Assembly (NCBI GenBank): GCA_036023115.1
Contig: JAYKKT010000079.1
Coordinates: 13,197,501 to 13,261,500 of the forward strand
DNA from: Brasenia schreberi
Lineage: Eukaryota; Streptophyta; Magnoliopsida; Nymphaeales; Cabombaceae
Reading direction: 5' to 3'
Length of the DNA: 64,000 bases
Part shown: in pieces, positions 1-13,325 of the stretch
Numbering within the stretch: position 1 is the first letter of the stretch
Layout: every line of letters starts with the position of its first letter
Position numbers and translations under genes: made by a program
Notes under the pieces: generated by a model
Told to the model about the DNA's origin: nothing
Databases searched by the model: none
What the model saw: the letters and a program-made list of their open reading frames with translations, nothing else

Positions 1-825
1 AAAACTCATGCATTGCTCATCCTCAAAGTGGAGCGAACTCATTTTCGGGCTCGTGTGTGCCAAGATGCATCATCTAGTACAAGAGCCGTTTTGATCTTGT
101 GGCACGTCAAGTTATCAAGTCTTGAAGGTTAGCTCTGTCTTTGTCCAAGAAAGGTCTTTGATGGCAAACTTGAAAGAAAAATTGTAGGCTAATTCCTATT
201 TTTTCTCATTATCTATCGGCATGATATCCTCCTTTTAGAGATAGATACATCTGATCAGTATGAGCAACCGTTATTGATAGGAACTCATGAATATTGGATG
301 CTGATCGAGCCCTTAAGTCGATGAACTTCATCTACGATACAAGTTCTATGAAGACTCTACAACTATGCCCATCATGGATCTGGGGTCTAGTTTCGGGACA
401 AGGGGGGAAATCAAACCTCAAGTGGCTGTTCAAATGAAAGAAGATGAGCTTGAGGTTTAGCTCCAAGGAAAGCACACAAACCTGGCACTTGCAACGCATA
501 AGCCAAACCTGGATTATCGTCCTGATGTGGGTTGGGTCTGGCGGCCTATATTTATTAGGGTTTCGGTTGCTTCAAGTAGACCCACTCATGACCCGGGGTG
601 CCTAAATCGGACCCGGATTGGGTGGTCGGGTGTTGTTGGAAATCGCCACCCCTATCTTTGCACAATTGCGCCTGAGTCAGATTCACATGGCAGTGTTTTT
701 CATGTGAATCTGACCCCGATCCTACCACAATCGTTACTGTCTGCTCGTGAGGATCCCACTCACATGGAGTCTTAAAAGGTGAGGATTATCAAAATGCGTG
801 GGCAGAGTCTGTCTCTCACACACAA
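1..825. other. Intergenic DNA, no supported gene
   Basis: No convincing reading frame or RNA gene is visible. A purine run followed by ordinary sequence near 400-410 could be an old LTR-element polypurine tract, but no LTR or protein match supports it. A short frame at 527-775 has no recognisable domain. A short AT run sits at about 826-846. Confidence 0.4.
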
Positions 826-1998
826 TATATATATATATATATATATCAACAGAGAGAAGCCCATAAACTCATTCATACTAAAGTCTCTAAAAATCTAAAG
901 TACAACGGTTGGATTCTTAAAGTAAAAAACAAAATAATTTCAGTTGTATTTAATCCACCTAAAAAAATATCATGGTACTCTTTAATTTTAAATTTTAACT
1001 CATTGATGGAATGGTTAAGATCTTTAAAGATGTTTGATGGATGAAGTGTGCGCATTTACTATGTTCACTCTCTTTCTTTTATACACACATATAATTATGT
1101 TTTTCATACATAATATTGCATAAATATTATTCGATCTTTGAAATCAAAAGTGCATATTTGAATTAAAAGTATTTTTGTATTTCACATTTAAAACACTATA
1201 TGTATTAAATATGCAGTAATTCAAATTTCCACCATGGAAATGATACAAATATTTTAATAAAATTATATAATTTAAATGTGATGTAGCTACTATTTTGTAT
1301 ATATATATAGATATATATACCAGTTCCTGACCGAATTCCATTTCGAGTAAAACTATCGAAACCGGCCATATCTACCTGTCGCCAGCTTCTGTTACTCGAC
1401 TTGTACGTGACGGATGGGGATTTTGAGCATGTGATATAGTATTTTGTATATCTATCTATTTTGTATATATATATATCAAAAGAGAGAAGTCCATGCACAC
1501 TCATTCATACTAAAGTCTCTCTAAAAGTCTAAAGTAACGGTTGGATTCTTAAAGTAAAAAACAAAATAATCAGTTGTATTTAATCCACCTAAAAAAAATA
1601 TCATGGTACTCTGTAATTTTAAATTTTAACTCATTGATGAAATGGTTAAGATTTTTAAAGATGTTTGAGCATGGATGAAGTGTGCGCATTTACTATGTTC
1701 TCTCTCTTTCTTTTATACACACATATAATTATGTTTTTCATACATAATATTGCATAAACGTTTTTACCATTCGATCTTTGAAATCAAAAGTACATATTTG
1801 AATTAAAAGTATTATTGTATTTTTGTATTTCACGTTTAAAATACTATATGTATTAAATATGCAGTAATTCAAATTTCCACCATGGAAATGGTACAAATAT
1901 TTTAATAAAATTATATAATTTAAATGTTATGTAGCTACTATTTTGTATATATATACCTGTTCCGGACCGAATTGTAAAACTATCGAAACCGCCATATA
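826..1998. repeat. Direct duplication of ~0.5 kb (two copies)
   Basis: Two copies of the same AT-rich block lie head to tail, roughly 826-1371 and 1463-1998. Each begins in an AT run followed by a GAGAGAAG segment, continues through CGGTTGGATTCTTAAAGT and ends in a block reading AAACTATCGAAACC. Copies differ by scattered substitutions and small indels. About 90 bp of unrelated sequence separates them. No coding content is seen. Confidence 0.75.
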
Positions 1999-2018
1999 AA
2001 TGCTAATATAATACAAAA

Positions 2019-2328
2019 TTAGGGTTGCAAACGAACCGAGCTACTCAAGCTCTTTAATAGCTCGAGCCGAGCTGAAGGTTCTGAGTGCTTTGGAGGCCTA
2101 ATAGGGGATTATACTATAAATATAAATTTATTTATATTTTAGAATCTTTCGAGTCAATAGTGGTTGCACCTAGATTAAACAAACCTACTAAGCCGAACCC
2201 GAGTTGTTCAAATATAAGTCGAGCTTGAGCATAAAGATCGAAGCTAGTTCAATCTCGAACTGAGCTTAATGAATCGAGTTGAGTGTGCTTGTACTCGAGC
2301 AAGACTCGACTTGATCACACACCCCTAA
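2019..2328. mobile_element. Putative 310 bp MITE rich in GAGCTCGAGC motifs
   Basis: The segment starts TTAGGGTTG and ends CACCCCTAA, giving imperfect terminal inverted repeats (TTAGGG plus further matches about 20 bp in). The same 5 bp, CAAAA, occurs immediately outside both ends. The interior is full of CTCGAG/GAGCTC/CGAGCC motifs and codes for nothing. Ends plus flanking repeat suggest a small non-autonomous DNA transposon; a 5 bp repeat in A-rich DNA could be chance. Confidence 0.45.
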
Positions 2329-3340
2329 CAAAATCTAGCACAATGATGACTAAGAATCCATGTGACTGATCCCACTTAATGAAAGAAAAGCTATGCTTTT
2401 GGGCCATTCTCTCTGCACATGGAGCAGCGGAACATTTCGGGTCGCGTTCACGTGGGGTCATTTTATGTTCATGCACAAGTAGGTCAACTCCAACACGACT
2501 TGATCTTTTACCTAAATAATGTTATTTTGGGTAGACGGAGCATGGACTCTGGGTTTGGTCGTGTCAAGTATTTTTGGTTCTCAATCGTAATCCTTAATAT
2601 GACCTGCTTTCTCTTGCTGCGTCTCTATGGGGGTCAACTCCAACATGACTCAACCTTTTCTCATGTTATTTTCGGTAGACACAAGGATGGACTTTTCGGG
2701 TTCATGAAAGAATTTTCCGGCAATTTTGCATTCTATGCTACACTTCTTTTTCGTGTCGGTTTATGTTTTCCCCCTGAACAGGTCAGCTTGAATGAAGTTC
2801 TTTCCTGTCATTTTACGTGAACACGCATAAACGATCCGTGTTGTGTTTATTCTGATTTTCATCTCGTGGCTGACATTGTCATTTGTCACCCCTAGTTATT
2901 GGGTTACAGTACAAACAAAATCAAATAAATGAATAAAAAGAAGACAAAAAAGAAAGAAAAATTGACCACCGTTAGATGAAGAATGTAGGTGTAGGTCACA
3001 TCCAACAAGGTGGATGTGGGCCGGCCTTACAAGCCCTAAGGCATAGTGTTTGTCATTATGATTGTTCATGGGTAGATTTGGTTTATTTCTAGTCTCAACC
3101 TGAACCAAACCACTATTATCGATTCTTACGGTTTAGAGAACCGAAGCAGGCAATGTCATATTCCGAACCAATGGTCCTGGGCACGGTTCTACTTATATTA
3201 GAGTTCGCCTAAATATAAAACATTATGCCATCAGATCATTTGAATATAAGATTCAAATTTTGCATGTATATGAGATTATAAAGCTCATTCATATGTATAA
3301 CTTATAAATTGATTAGGATTTATATCTATATAGAATATTA

Positions 3341-3345
<5 letters not shown>

Positions 3346-3385
<40 letters not shown>
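3346..3385. repeat. (AT)n microsatellite
   Basis: An uninterrupted AT dinucleotide run of about 40 bp in AT-rich intergenic DNA. Confidence 0.95.
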
Positions 3386-3389
<4 letters not shown>

Positions 3390-3610
3390 TATAAGGATTT
3401 TATATAAGCTTATTAGAATATATATAGAGAGTGTGTGTGTGTGTGGAAGTTGTTAGACAACTTCCTATGCTACACATTACTTGATCAATCCGAGGTAGTC
3501 GTTACGAGTCTTGAACCTCATATTGATGTTGATGGGCAACTCAATCTACGTTGTTTGTATGATTGTATGAACAATGCTATGGTCTATTAGAGTCTCACAT
3601 GAACCTCTCC

Positions 3611-3763
<153 letters not shown>

Positions 3764-5846
3764 GTTCATTCAATTTCAAAATTGGAATCGTTAATCGAAC
3801 TGCTAATTTTTTTCTTGTTAGAACTGAACTGCTCAACATCTAGACTGCCGGTTTGGTTCCGTTTCAACGGCTCCTAGAACACCAAAAGCTTTCTTAGTTA
3901 TTACTCGGCAGAACTTCAGCTATTATTTTAGCGTATTCAAATCCCAACAGGTAGGCAAAAATTAAACGCACATATCCTCGCAAACCTACTCGCTATTTTG
4001 ATATTTACAACTTTAAGGAAAGCTAATCGCATGTGCATGCTACTCAAAGGGGACCTTGAGTTTATCAACATATGGCGTCTCAGTTGAGGGTCGTAATGGG
4101 TCCGATCTGCCCCATATTCAAAATGTTCAGATCCGGATCCAACTTGGGGATGTTGATGCTACCCGCAGGCTGTTGCTGGTAAACGAGCCAAAGGAACCCA
4201 ACACGGACTGCTCGTGTTCGTATGTTTATGTTTGAACATTATTTCATAACCCGTTGAGTTTGAACTCGTGTTTGAGCTTTTGTTTGCATGTTCGGAACAT
4301 TTGTGTCTATTAGACATAGTTAGTTAGCAGGTGTTTGACTGAGAGGCCAGGAAACCAAATCAAGCAAAAATTGGCCATCCTCCTCCCATCAAATAGAAAC
4401 CGGAACGGTCATTTCAAACCGGCGGTTTAGGTTCCATTTTATAAGTTTACTTTATCTTTTTTTTGGTATCGTTAGTTCAAACTGAAACTAGCCAGAATCG
4501 GAAGATATAAACCGTAATTGTAACTGGGTAGAACCTGGTTTGCTTCCAGTTCATGGTTCCAGTAGAACCAGAACAAACAATTTTGGGATAACAGGTTCCA
4601 TTTGGCCCAAACCCGGTTACGTTCAATTCTGATTCAGATTCCTTTTCATAATCTTTTTGTTTTTTATTCTTATGCTGTTGTTATTTTTATTCTTATTGGT
4701 TTTATTTTATTGTTTCATTTTTCTTCTTCTTGATTCTTCTTTCTTTCTCATTTTTCCTTTCTTTTTCTTTCTTCTTTCTTCAACAAAGGAAGTAACAACA
4801 CTAAAGACAAAGGAAATATCGATCGCCAGAGTAAAGAGACCTGGTAATAGAGACCTTTATTAGAATTGGTTGTGAGAGAATAGAGTAATGCAGAAATTGG
4901 ATATGCGAGGAGAGAGAAAGTGATGAAGGGTAATTTCAGTATTTAAAAAAAATGTATGAATAGTAAAAAGAGTATGTGAATACTAATCTCCTCTTAAAAT
5001 TATCTTTTGATCAGTACTTTTCATCAATCATAACTAAACCACTATAGTTATGTGTGCCTCCAGTATCAACCTCATGACATTTAATGGACATCTCTATTTC
5101 TAGGTAAACTGGTTGGTTTTCCTAGAACGAGAAACCAGAACTGAACCAAGACCAAGCCAGTACTGGTTTGGGTTTGAGTCCTAGACTAATCGGAACTGGT
5201 CAAAATTTAAAAGAATTTAAAAATATAGAACCAATGGCTTGAAACCATTGGTTCCCAGTTCCATAAAAGGTGGAAACAAAATCGAATTGAGTGGTTCTTG
5301 GTTTCAGGTCCAATTGAAACCCGGGGCTGATTCCGAAATGCTATGTCTAACCTTTAACTTGAAGGTTCGTTTGAGTCGACTCCCTAGCCGTTAAGTTAGA
5401 AAAAAGATATCTCTTGCTCTTGGGAGGGTGACGTTTGAAAGTTGCTGAAGGAATCATTCTAATCACATATCGGAATAACTGAATAAAAGACAAAGGTAGG
5501 TGGAAGAGGAGTGAGTATGGGGACAAACTTTTCATTTTAATCTCAAGAAATTTTGCCAGTAACACGAACAACGTTAATGTTTAAAAGCACTGTGAACCAA
5601 TGGGAGCATTTATGAATGTGATACAGGGAATGTCACAGCTATGACATGAGTATCTTCGTTTTCAAAATCCTACATACATACATACGTACGTACGTGCATA
5701 TGCACGCAATATTAGAGAGAGAGAGAGCTTCTTGCCAGGCTATTAGTGCATGCAGGGGCTGTTAGATATGAGATCTTGTGACAATTTTTTTCATATTTGA
5801 CGGTTCTTCGTGTTACTAGCTACTAGCACTAGTGGAACCAATGTGA

Positions 5847-5901
5847 ACACACACACACACACTCCTCTTCCACCTATATGTGTGTGTGTGTGTGTGTGTG
5901 T
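5847..5901. repeat. (CA)n and (TG)n pair forming a hairpin
   Basis: A CA run (5847-5862) and a TG run (5879-5901) are separated by 16 bp, so the two can pair as an inverted repeat. No function is inferred. Confidence 0.85.
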
Positions 5902-6536
5902 CTACATGTTTTCCCCTGACTAAAGAAGTATACCCCTGTTTACGCGTGTGCCTGTGTTGTGTTTGTTGAAACATACTTATATATATATATATATCATGAT
6001 TAAAGAAGTATAATGTCAAGCTTGCACGTCTCAAATCGTATGGAAGCAATCTGTGAATTGTACAAGTAATGAATTACAAAGCAATTGACAAATAAGTATT
6101 TGTCCAAACATGATATGCTGTGCAGGTGATTGATATTTAATTCTGTCCCCTGAGGAAGTCCACAAGCAAGCTCCAATCTCATGGTATATCGTAAGTTTGC
6201 TGCAATTCTAATCGGTTCTTTCTCCTATTTCAATTATTTTTAGCTAATTAATCATGCAATCATGCTCGTTGGTTGCATATTCTTCTATTTGTGACACCAT
6301 AAATGAGAGGAATTCTTGATTTATTTTTATATATTTCACAGGTAGCTTAGCAAATGACCGAAGTTCAAAAACACCGGAGACTCATTAATTGCCCCCACCA
6401 AAGCTTCCCCCGTAACTGAGCCCAACAGTTTAATGCCATTAATGCATCCCCACCATCGCCCTAGCTGCCCTCTTTACCTCACTCATGCCTTCTCCCTCTC
6501 ACCTGAATCTCACCACCTTTTCACTTCATTCTCACC

Positions 6537-9038
6537 ATGACTGCCAGAAACCCGATATTCTTCCCTCAAGTTGTCATCTTGGTTCTTCTCTTCTCTCATG
6601 AAAATATTGTGGATGTTGCATCTCTTGGCTCCATGTCCTCCATTGCTGTTTCTTATGGCGAGAACGGGCCTAGCTTCTGTAGGCTCGATCGAGATGAATC
6701 GCGCTCAGTAAGGTGTCAAGGTTCAGATTCTGCAGTGGTTTATGGTACACCGGTGAGGCTTTCTTTCTTGGGACTCACTGCCGGTGATGGCTTCGTGTGC
6801 GGTCTTCTCATTCCTCAAAGCCAGCCTTATTGCTGGGGAAACAATATCTACATCCAAATGGGAGTCCCTCAACCCATGAATCCACACTCCTTATACACAG
6901 AAATCAGCGGGGGAGATCATCATCTTTGTGCTTTGAGAACACCAACATCAAGAAACTCCTCTATTGTGGATTGCTGGGGTTATAATATGACTGGCTCGTA
7001 TGTGTTTGAAGATCAGATCATGTCAATGTCAGGTGGGTCAGGTTTCAATTGTGGGTTGTTTGTGAGGAACAAGACTGCAGTTTGCTGGGGTGATGAAACA
7101 AGCAGCGATGTCATTAGTCTGATTCCGAAAAACGCTAGTTTTATTGCTGTTTCTGCAGGCGGCTTTCATGTTTGTGGTATTTTAGTAGGTGGGGGATCAA
7201 GAGTTTTCTGTTGGGGGAGGAGCTTGAGTTTGGAAGAAAGCCATGGAAGTGGAGAAAATGTTGATCTTGTGCCTGACTTTCCTTTTCTTTCTGTTGTGGG
7301 TGGTAAATTTCATGCATGTGGGATCAGGGCATATGATCATGGTGTAATCTGTTGGGGTTTTAGGCTTGAGGAGAGCACTCCTCTTCCTGATAAGATAAAG
7401 GCTTTTGCCATTGCTGCTGGTGACTATTTCACTTGTAGCGTTGTCACTGCAAGTTCCATGAAACCTGTTTGTTGGGGCTCAAATTTTCCAACCAATCTTC
7501 CGGTGGCTGTCTCTCCGGTTAGATCATCCCCTTCTGGCGACAAGGCTGGAAAATGGCCGTTGGTCCGAATGCCGGTTTTCTTGGCAGAGCTAGCCATTGC
7601 AGTTTTCCTGGTCAGTGCTGTCTCTTTAGCTGCTATCCTTTATGTTAGATTCAAGTTGCAAAGGTGCCAATGTACAGCTCATGAATCAGAGAGAGTGAGG
7701 AGTTCAAGAAGTGGTTCTTTGCGTAAGGACATTGTGAAGGTTAAACCTAACTTGGAGGAGTTTAAGATCAGGAGAGCTCAATTGTTTTGTTATGAAGAGC
7801 TTGAGAAGGCCACTGACGGATTTAGTGAGGAATCACAAGTGGGAAAGGGCAGTTTCTCATGTGTCTTCAAAGGGATGTTGAAGGATGGTACTGTGGTTGC
7901 GGTTAAGAGGGCAATCAAAGCATCGGATTTGAAGAAGAATTCAAAGGAATTCCACACTGAGCTGGATCTTTTGTCGAGATTAAATCATGCCCATTTGCTC
8001 AATCTGCTTGGTTATTGCGAGGAAGGGGGCGAAAGGCTTCTGGTATATGAGTTCATGGCCCACGGTTCTTTACATGAGCTCCTCCATGGGAAGAAGAAGG
8101 AGCCTTTAGATTGGATCAGGAGGGTCACTATTGCTGTTCAAGCGGCTCGTGGCATTGAATACCTCCATGGCTATGCTTGCCCACCTGTGATTCACAGAGA
8201 CATCTAAGTCTTCAAACATCCTCATTGATGAAAGAAAACAATGCCACAGTGGCTGATTTTTGGTTTGTCATTGTTAGGTCCTGCAGATAGTAGTTCCCCA
8301 CTGGCTGAGCTACCAGCTGGGACTCTTAGCTATCTTGATCCTGGAATATTATAGACTTAATTACTCCTCACCACTCAAATCTGATGTCTACAGCTTTGGT
8401 GTTCTACTTTTTGGAAATTCTAAGTGGTAGAAAAGCCATTGACATGCAATATGAAGAAGGGAATATAGTTGAATGGGCAGTGCCTCTGATCAGAGTCCAG
8501 GAGATATAGCTGCAATTTTGGACCCGGTTTGGAAAACCTCCTCCTGATCTTGAAGCTTTGAAAAGGATAGCTAATGTGGCTTGTAAGTGTGTGAGAATGA
8601 GAGGAAGGAGAGGCCCTCAATGGACAAAGCAATAACAGCTTGGGAGAGAGCTCTTGCACAGTTAATGGGTAGCCCTTGCATTGAGCAGCCAATTTTGCCC
8701 ACTGAGGTGGTTTTGGGAAGTAACAGAGCCATACACAAGAAATCTCATCTCAAAGGTTCTGCAAAACAGGCTGTCAGTTTCTGAAACTGATGTGGCAGAA
8801 ACTGAGGACCAAAGGTTTGAGTTTAGAGCACCCTCATGGATAACTTTTCCCCAGTGTTACATCTTCTCCAAAGAAGAAAGTCAACAGCCTCAGAGGCAGA
8901 TGTTGGCTGGTAAAAATGCAGTAAGTTAAGAACTTGGGCAGACGTGTTGGAGGTGGAGGTGACGTTTTGAGAAGTCTTGAGGAAGAGATTGCACCTGCTT
9001 CTCCTCAAGAAGAGATCTTCTTGAAACATAATTTTTGA
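6537..9038 (+). pseudogene. CRINKLY4/ACR4-like receptor protein kinase, 3' half disrupted
   Basis: CRINKLY4-type kinases are plasma-membrane receptors for epidermal and root stem-cell patterning. An open frame of 556 codons (6537-8207) shows a hydrophobic signal peptide, then seven crinkly (RCC1-like) repeats with six xCWGxx motifs. A single membrane segment lies near residues 345-370, followed by kinase lobe motifs GKGSFSCV, VAVKRAI and HRDI. Translation stops exactly at HRDI, where one extra T breaks the catalytic loop. The rest is recognisable only by changing frame: NNATVADF with a broken DFG, PAGTLSYLDP, DVYSFGVLL, EEGNIVEWAVPL, ALAQLMG, PSWITFP, LRSLEEEI, then KHNF and a stop at 9036-9038. 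That tail is typical of ACR4 itself. Odd points: the TNFR-like Cys-rich region expected between repeat seven and the membrane segment is absent, with the frame kept open. The locus is intronless, as ACR4 is. It is either a pseudogene or a real gene with assembly indels. Confidence 0.9.
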
Positions 9039-12000
9039 CAGAGCACAAAAGAACCGAGTGAAACAGGGTAAAGGAAGAGTCATTGATGTGCAGGTAAGAT
9101 TGTAGAAATCAATAGCTTTTGTAATTATTGGTAGTGGTTATATTTTTCTTTATCAATCTTTCCTGTTATATCACTATGTTCGTTTTTCTTGATGGCCGGT
9201 TTACGTACGGTGGTTGATGTGGGGAAATTGGGAAGGGAAGGTTTGAAGTGTCCCGAACCTTTTCCTTTCGGTAGTTTTCCTCAAGGGTGGTGGTGGTTGG
9301 TGTTAGTTTTACATATTTAACTTAAATATTGCACTTCTCTTTGTACACATGCTCAGTGCTATAAGTATTGATCCACAATTTGTATAGTATACGCCCACCA
9401 TACAATACGTATCATTACTTATAACGTATTCTAAACTTAAAGAAAGATTTTTAAAAGAAGTTGCTAAGATACCGGTATGATACACGCGCCTTATCTGTAG
9501 TATCAGCATCTTATTAAATATCCGTGGCATTTTGTGATTATTTCGGAGTACTTGGACATACAAACGGTTCGTCTTGAAAATCTCATTAAAACAAATGGTT
9601 CCTTTGAATCCCTGATATGAAGATTTGACTGAATAATGGATCACAAAAGTTACCGGATTACTAGGTTTTCATGATGCATTGTGCTTAAATTGTAGTTCAG
9701 AGGGCTGTTTTCCTCGTAAATATTCGATGGTGTTTTAGATTAATGGCTTTCAATATATAGATGAACAGGATTCATCTAGCTTTCACATTTGTTTTCGTTC
9801 TTCCACGTCTTGGCGTGAAGAAGGAAGGCTTGTCAACGTCGCCAAGAATATGTCTATATTCTTGGGTAAGTTGGAACGATTGGCTTTGTACTGCCCAAAG
9901 AGAACCGGATGGAACAATTGGCGTGAAGAAGGCTTGTCAACGTCGCCAAGAATTAGATAACCCACGTCTTGGGCGGTTTTGTACTATTGGCTTGCATAAT
10001 GATTTGGCTAACCCAAATGGAACGATTGAGTGCCTTGGCTTTGGATTCGTTGACAATCAGGACCGGAGATTCACTCTTAAGGGATTTCCGTATTCCCTTT
10101 TTTTCTTTACAGGAATTTTGGATTCCAGATCTAAAGATTGCCGAGCATCCATATTAATAGACAAGGCTCGTTCCCGGGCCGGCTCAGCAGGTGAATTTTA
10201 AAAAATTATTAAATTTTGAAGAAAAAAAATACTTCCGGTTATGGTTCTATGGAAAGTGGAACTGGAACAGAATCGGGTGGGCCTTGTTCCAAGTTCCACC
10301 CAGTTTCTGACCCAGTTCGGTTCCGATTGGAACCTCTGGGTCAAGTTCCAAACTGTCCATGTCTAGATATCAAAGGTGAGAGTATGTGCAAAATCCAAGG
10401 TATTGATATAAGGCACTTGACCACCAGGTAAGAATCGTGTTTTCCTTTTTGGCATTGACGAGTTGGGAATTTGTTGGTAGGGGTGGGAAAGTTGGTTGAT
10501 GGATCGATCCATTTCTGTTTCAGGTCAAACGAAGCTCCATCCACAGTCCACCCATTTTTTAATTTGCTCTTTTATCAAAACTGGGACCTAGCCGCATTTC
10601 AATATATTTATGTCTATATATACAATTGTAAAAGCTCATCTTTTCTCAAGCTCTTTATACTTTTAGGTACATCTCTGCCGTTTCTTAAAGTGTTACCGTA
10701 GAATTTTTTACACCCTTCACTCATAAACTTCCTCTGATCACCTAATCCTTGATTAGTGCCACATATCTTACTTAATAATAACATCTATTGGGAATTGAAT
10801 CATTCAAGAGAGTGCTCCACATTTCACCGCAATATTTTCTTTTGTACCAGTGTCATGTAACTCACACAAGCCAATATTTGACTGCTAACACCGTACACCC
10901 ATGGCCATCTCATCAGCTTCGTGTTGTCACCATAAATTGCAATTTGCATAACTTTCTTATTAAAATTAACATACTTGGTGACACGACAAGTCAACCAGGT
11001 TGAAGTGTCCATGTGACCAATATCATCGTTGAAAGAGGAAGTGTGAAGGTGAGGAGGTGTGTGTGTCCAAATTTTGGTCAATTGGGCAACTTGGATGTTG
11101 AATAAAGCCATAATAATATCTAAAAGGGGAAGGAACAGCAAATGGGCGTATAGAGAGAGACATGTTTGGCTTTTCAGTGGACAGAGTGGCCCATGGCATT
11201 GCGCGTCTGCGCCAAGGAGGAGGTGTGTGTGTACAAATGTCTTTTGAAAGAGCAGAACACTAGCAAAAGAAGGGGCTTGTGAAACAATGAAAAAGAACAA
11301 TGACGGAGGGGCACAGTTCCGTCACAAGACCGAACTGCGGACCTTCAGTTTCCAAGACTGAACTTCTATTAGACATGACCAGTTTGGAACTGACCCAGCA
11401 TTTCCAAACGGAACCGAATCAGTTCAAGAACTGATGAAATCTAAACCGAAATCAGGAACCACTCAGTTCACTTTCACTTCCACTTTTCATGGAACTGAAA
11501 CAGACGGTTCCAAACCACAGCTGATAATAATTTTAAATTTCTCTTTCAATTTTAAATTTTATATGTTATTGTCAGTTTGGGCAGTTTAGGACTCAAATCG
11601 GAACTGTCCTTGTATTGGCGGTTCTGAAACTGGCCTTGTGCCAGCCCGGTTCTAACTCTAGGTTTTGGGGGTAACTGGAACCTGCCTTGTCTACACTCTA
11701 CTACCGAGCTACAGATGTGTACTTGTTTAGTGAATTACAATGATTGTACTAATTAATTAATTTTTTTAATTCAACCACCGCAGACCAAACGAGATCCATC
11801 ACCCAGGTGCATTCAACATTTCACCTTTGTGTGTACTCCGGGCACACGAGCCATGGCTCTCCCTGCGAGGGGCTTATGCAGCGTCAAGTTAAAGCTGATA
11901 TGAAGGAAGTCGTAGTAAAAGATCCAATGGAGTTCCGGCTTTGTTGTATGCTACCTAATGCAATCTTTCTTTCTTTTTTTTGAGATTTCAACATTTGAAA

Positions 12001-12844
12001 GAAGGTGAAAGAGATATGCTTAAATTGTTTTGGGGATTTCACAAGTCAGTAGAGGTCAAGTAAAGCTAATAGTGGAAGAGGAAGAATCTGTCAAAGAAGT
12101 ACTTGGACATGATGTTATCTTTTTACAGTAAAATACTAACATGACATAAGATTGTATGTCTATACGCTAAAACTTTTGGCCTGATCTGCCATGGATGAGA
12201 ACCTTCTAGGGGAGCTCTTAGAGGTCACCATGATATTGAAATCTCGCCAATGCTTGCATTACCCAAGCCGATATTCTTGCATCTGCTTGTGCACCCCTAC
12301 TGTAATGTGTGTGTGTGATTCTTTGGCGGTATGCATCCTTAAGAATCTCTTTATAAAACCCCATTTATTGTGGGTTAAGAAGGCTTTCTTTTGATTTTAG
12401 CTTATAGAAAGGAACGAACTGTTCTACTACCATAAGAAAATGTGGAACCTTAGAAAGGCCCCTTGATTCAAACCCGGTCCTACCCACTTGCATGATCAAA
12501 ATTGGCCTTCCAAGAAATGGTTTGGACAGCTTCTTCAATTCTAGTAGGGTCAAGGCACTTTGTTTTTGGGTACAATGGGATGGCTGAAGCCAAATGCATG
12601 CCTCTAGTATTGAACTCATGACCTTCAAGTTGTTAGTCAACCCCCTAGCCACGCTATCTATCGCTCATTATGCAGTAGGGTCAAGAATCGGGTTGTGAGT
12701 CAACCCTCTGGCCAGGTTAGTTATTGCTCATTACATATCATACACAAGAATAGACATGTTGATGCCATTTTTGTGAAAGAGCTAACAAGAATCGGGTTGC
12801 ACATGGATCGGGTTAGTCCAACTGAAAAAATGTACGTATGGCAT
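9039..12844. other. Intergenic DNA, decayed repeats, no supported gene
   Basis: The region follows the receptor kinase stop codon and ends at the gypsy target duplication GGCAT (12840-12844). Two blocks, about 10220-10370 and 11310-11700, are dense in GGAACCG/GGTTCCA words and look like old non-autonomous repeats without clear ends. Two ~42 bp near-copies lie at 12627-12669 and 12693-12734. Frames at 9761-10201 and 10824-11300 show no domain. Confidence 0.4.
9810..9953. repeat. Two direct copies of a segment that is itself an inverted repeat
   Basis: Positions 9810-9849 and 9918-9953 share TTGGCGTGAAG, AAGGCTTGTCAACG and CGCCAAGAAT, differing by a 4 bp GAAG insertion. Within each copy TTGGCG and CGCCAA are inverted and could pair. 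No protein match is seen. Confidence 0.6.
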
Positions 12845-13325
12845 TGTAAACACCCTAAATAAAAAAAATTCTGAAAATACTCCAACTTCGAAAGCTGACT
12901 TGTTTTAAAAATCTTTGGCTTTAAAATGAAAATTTTAAATCTTTAAAATAAAGATTTTAAAAGGTTTCAAATTAAAGTTAAAAGTATAAAGCCTAGAAGA
13001 TTGGAATAAAGCAGGCAGAAAGCAAGTTGACAAGTGGGACCCGCTTCGAGCCAGGGACGGTTTCGCAAAGGACAAGCCGGAAATTAAGGGAGGAGATCAA
13101 GTCAAAGCATATCCTCACCCAAGATCAAATCAAAAGTGGACGGCCTCATCAAACCCAACCCAATTCTACCTAGTGCTAGACATGAGTAGCTTGAATTAAA
13201 CATCAAGCCTTGTTTGAACCGAATGTTTTTAAATTCAACTAATATTTGATGTTTCTAACCTTGTTTATCCTATATCCTTGGGCCGAAATTTATCAAATCA
13301 CCTTCTTACTTAGCCATTGATCAAG

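Noticed and set aside
2019..2024. TTAGGG as a telomere-like word
   Set aside because: A single copy, and plant telomeres use TTTAGGG; it is the end of a putative MITE.
6429..6446. L1-box-like TTAATGCC and TTAATGCA upstream of the ACR4-like gene
   Set aside because: Each differs from TAAATGYA by at least one base and such words are common in AT-rich DNA, although ACR4 genes are expressed in the epidermis.
9761..10201. 146-codon frame downstream of the receptor kinase
   Set aside because: It spans the duplicated hairpin cassette and has no recognisable domain or conserved composition.
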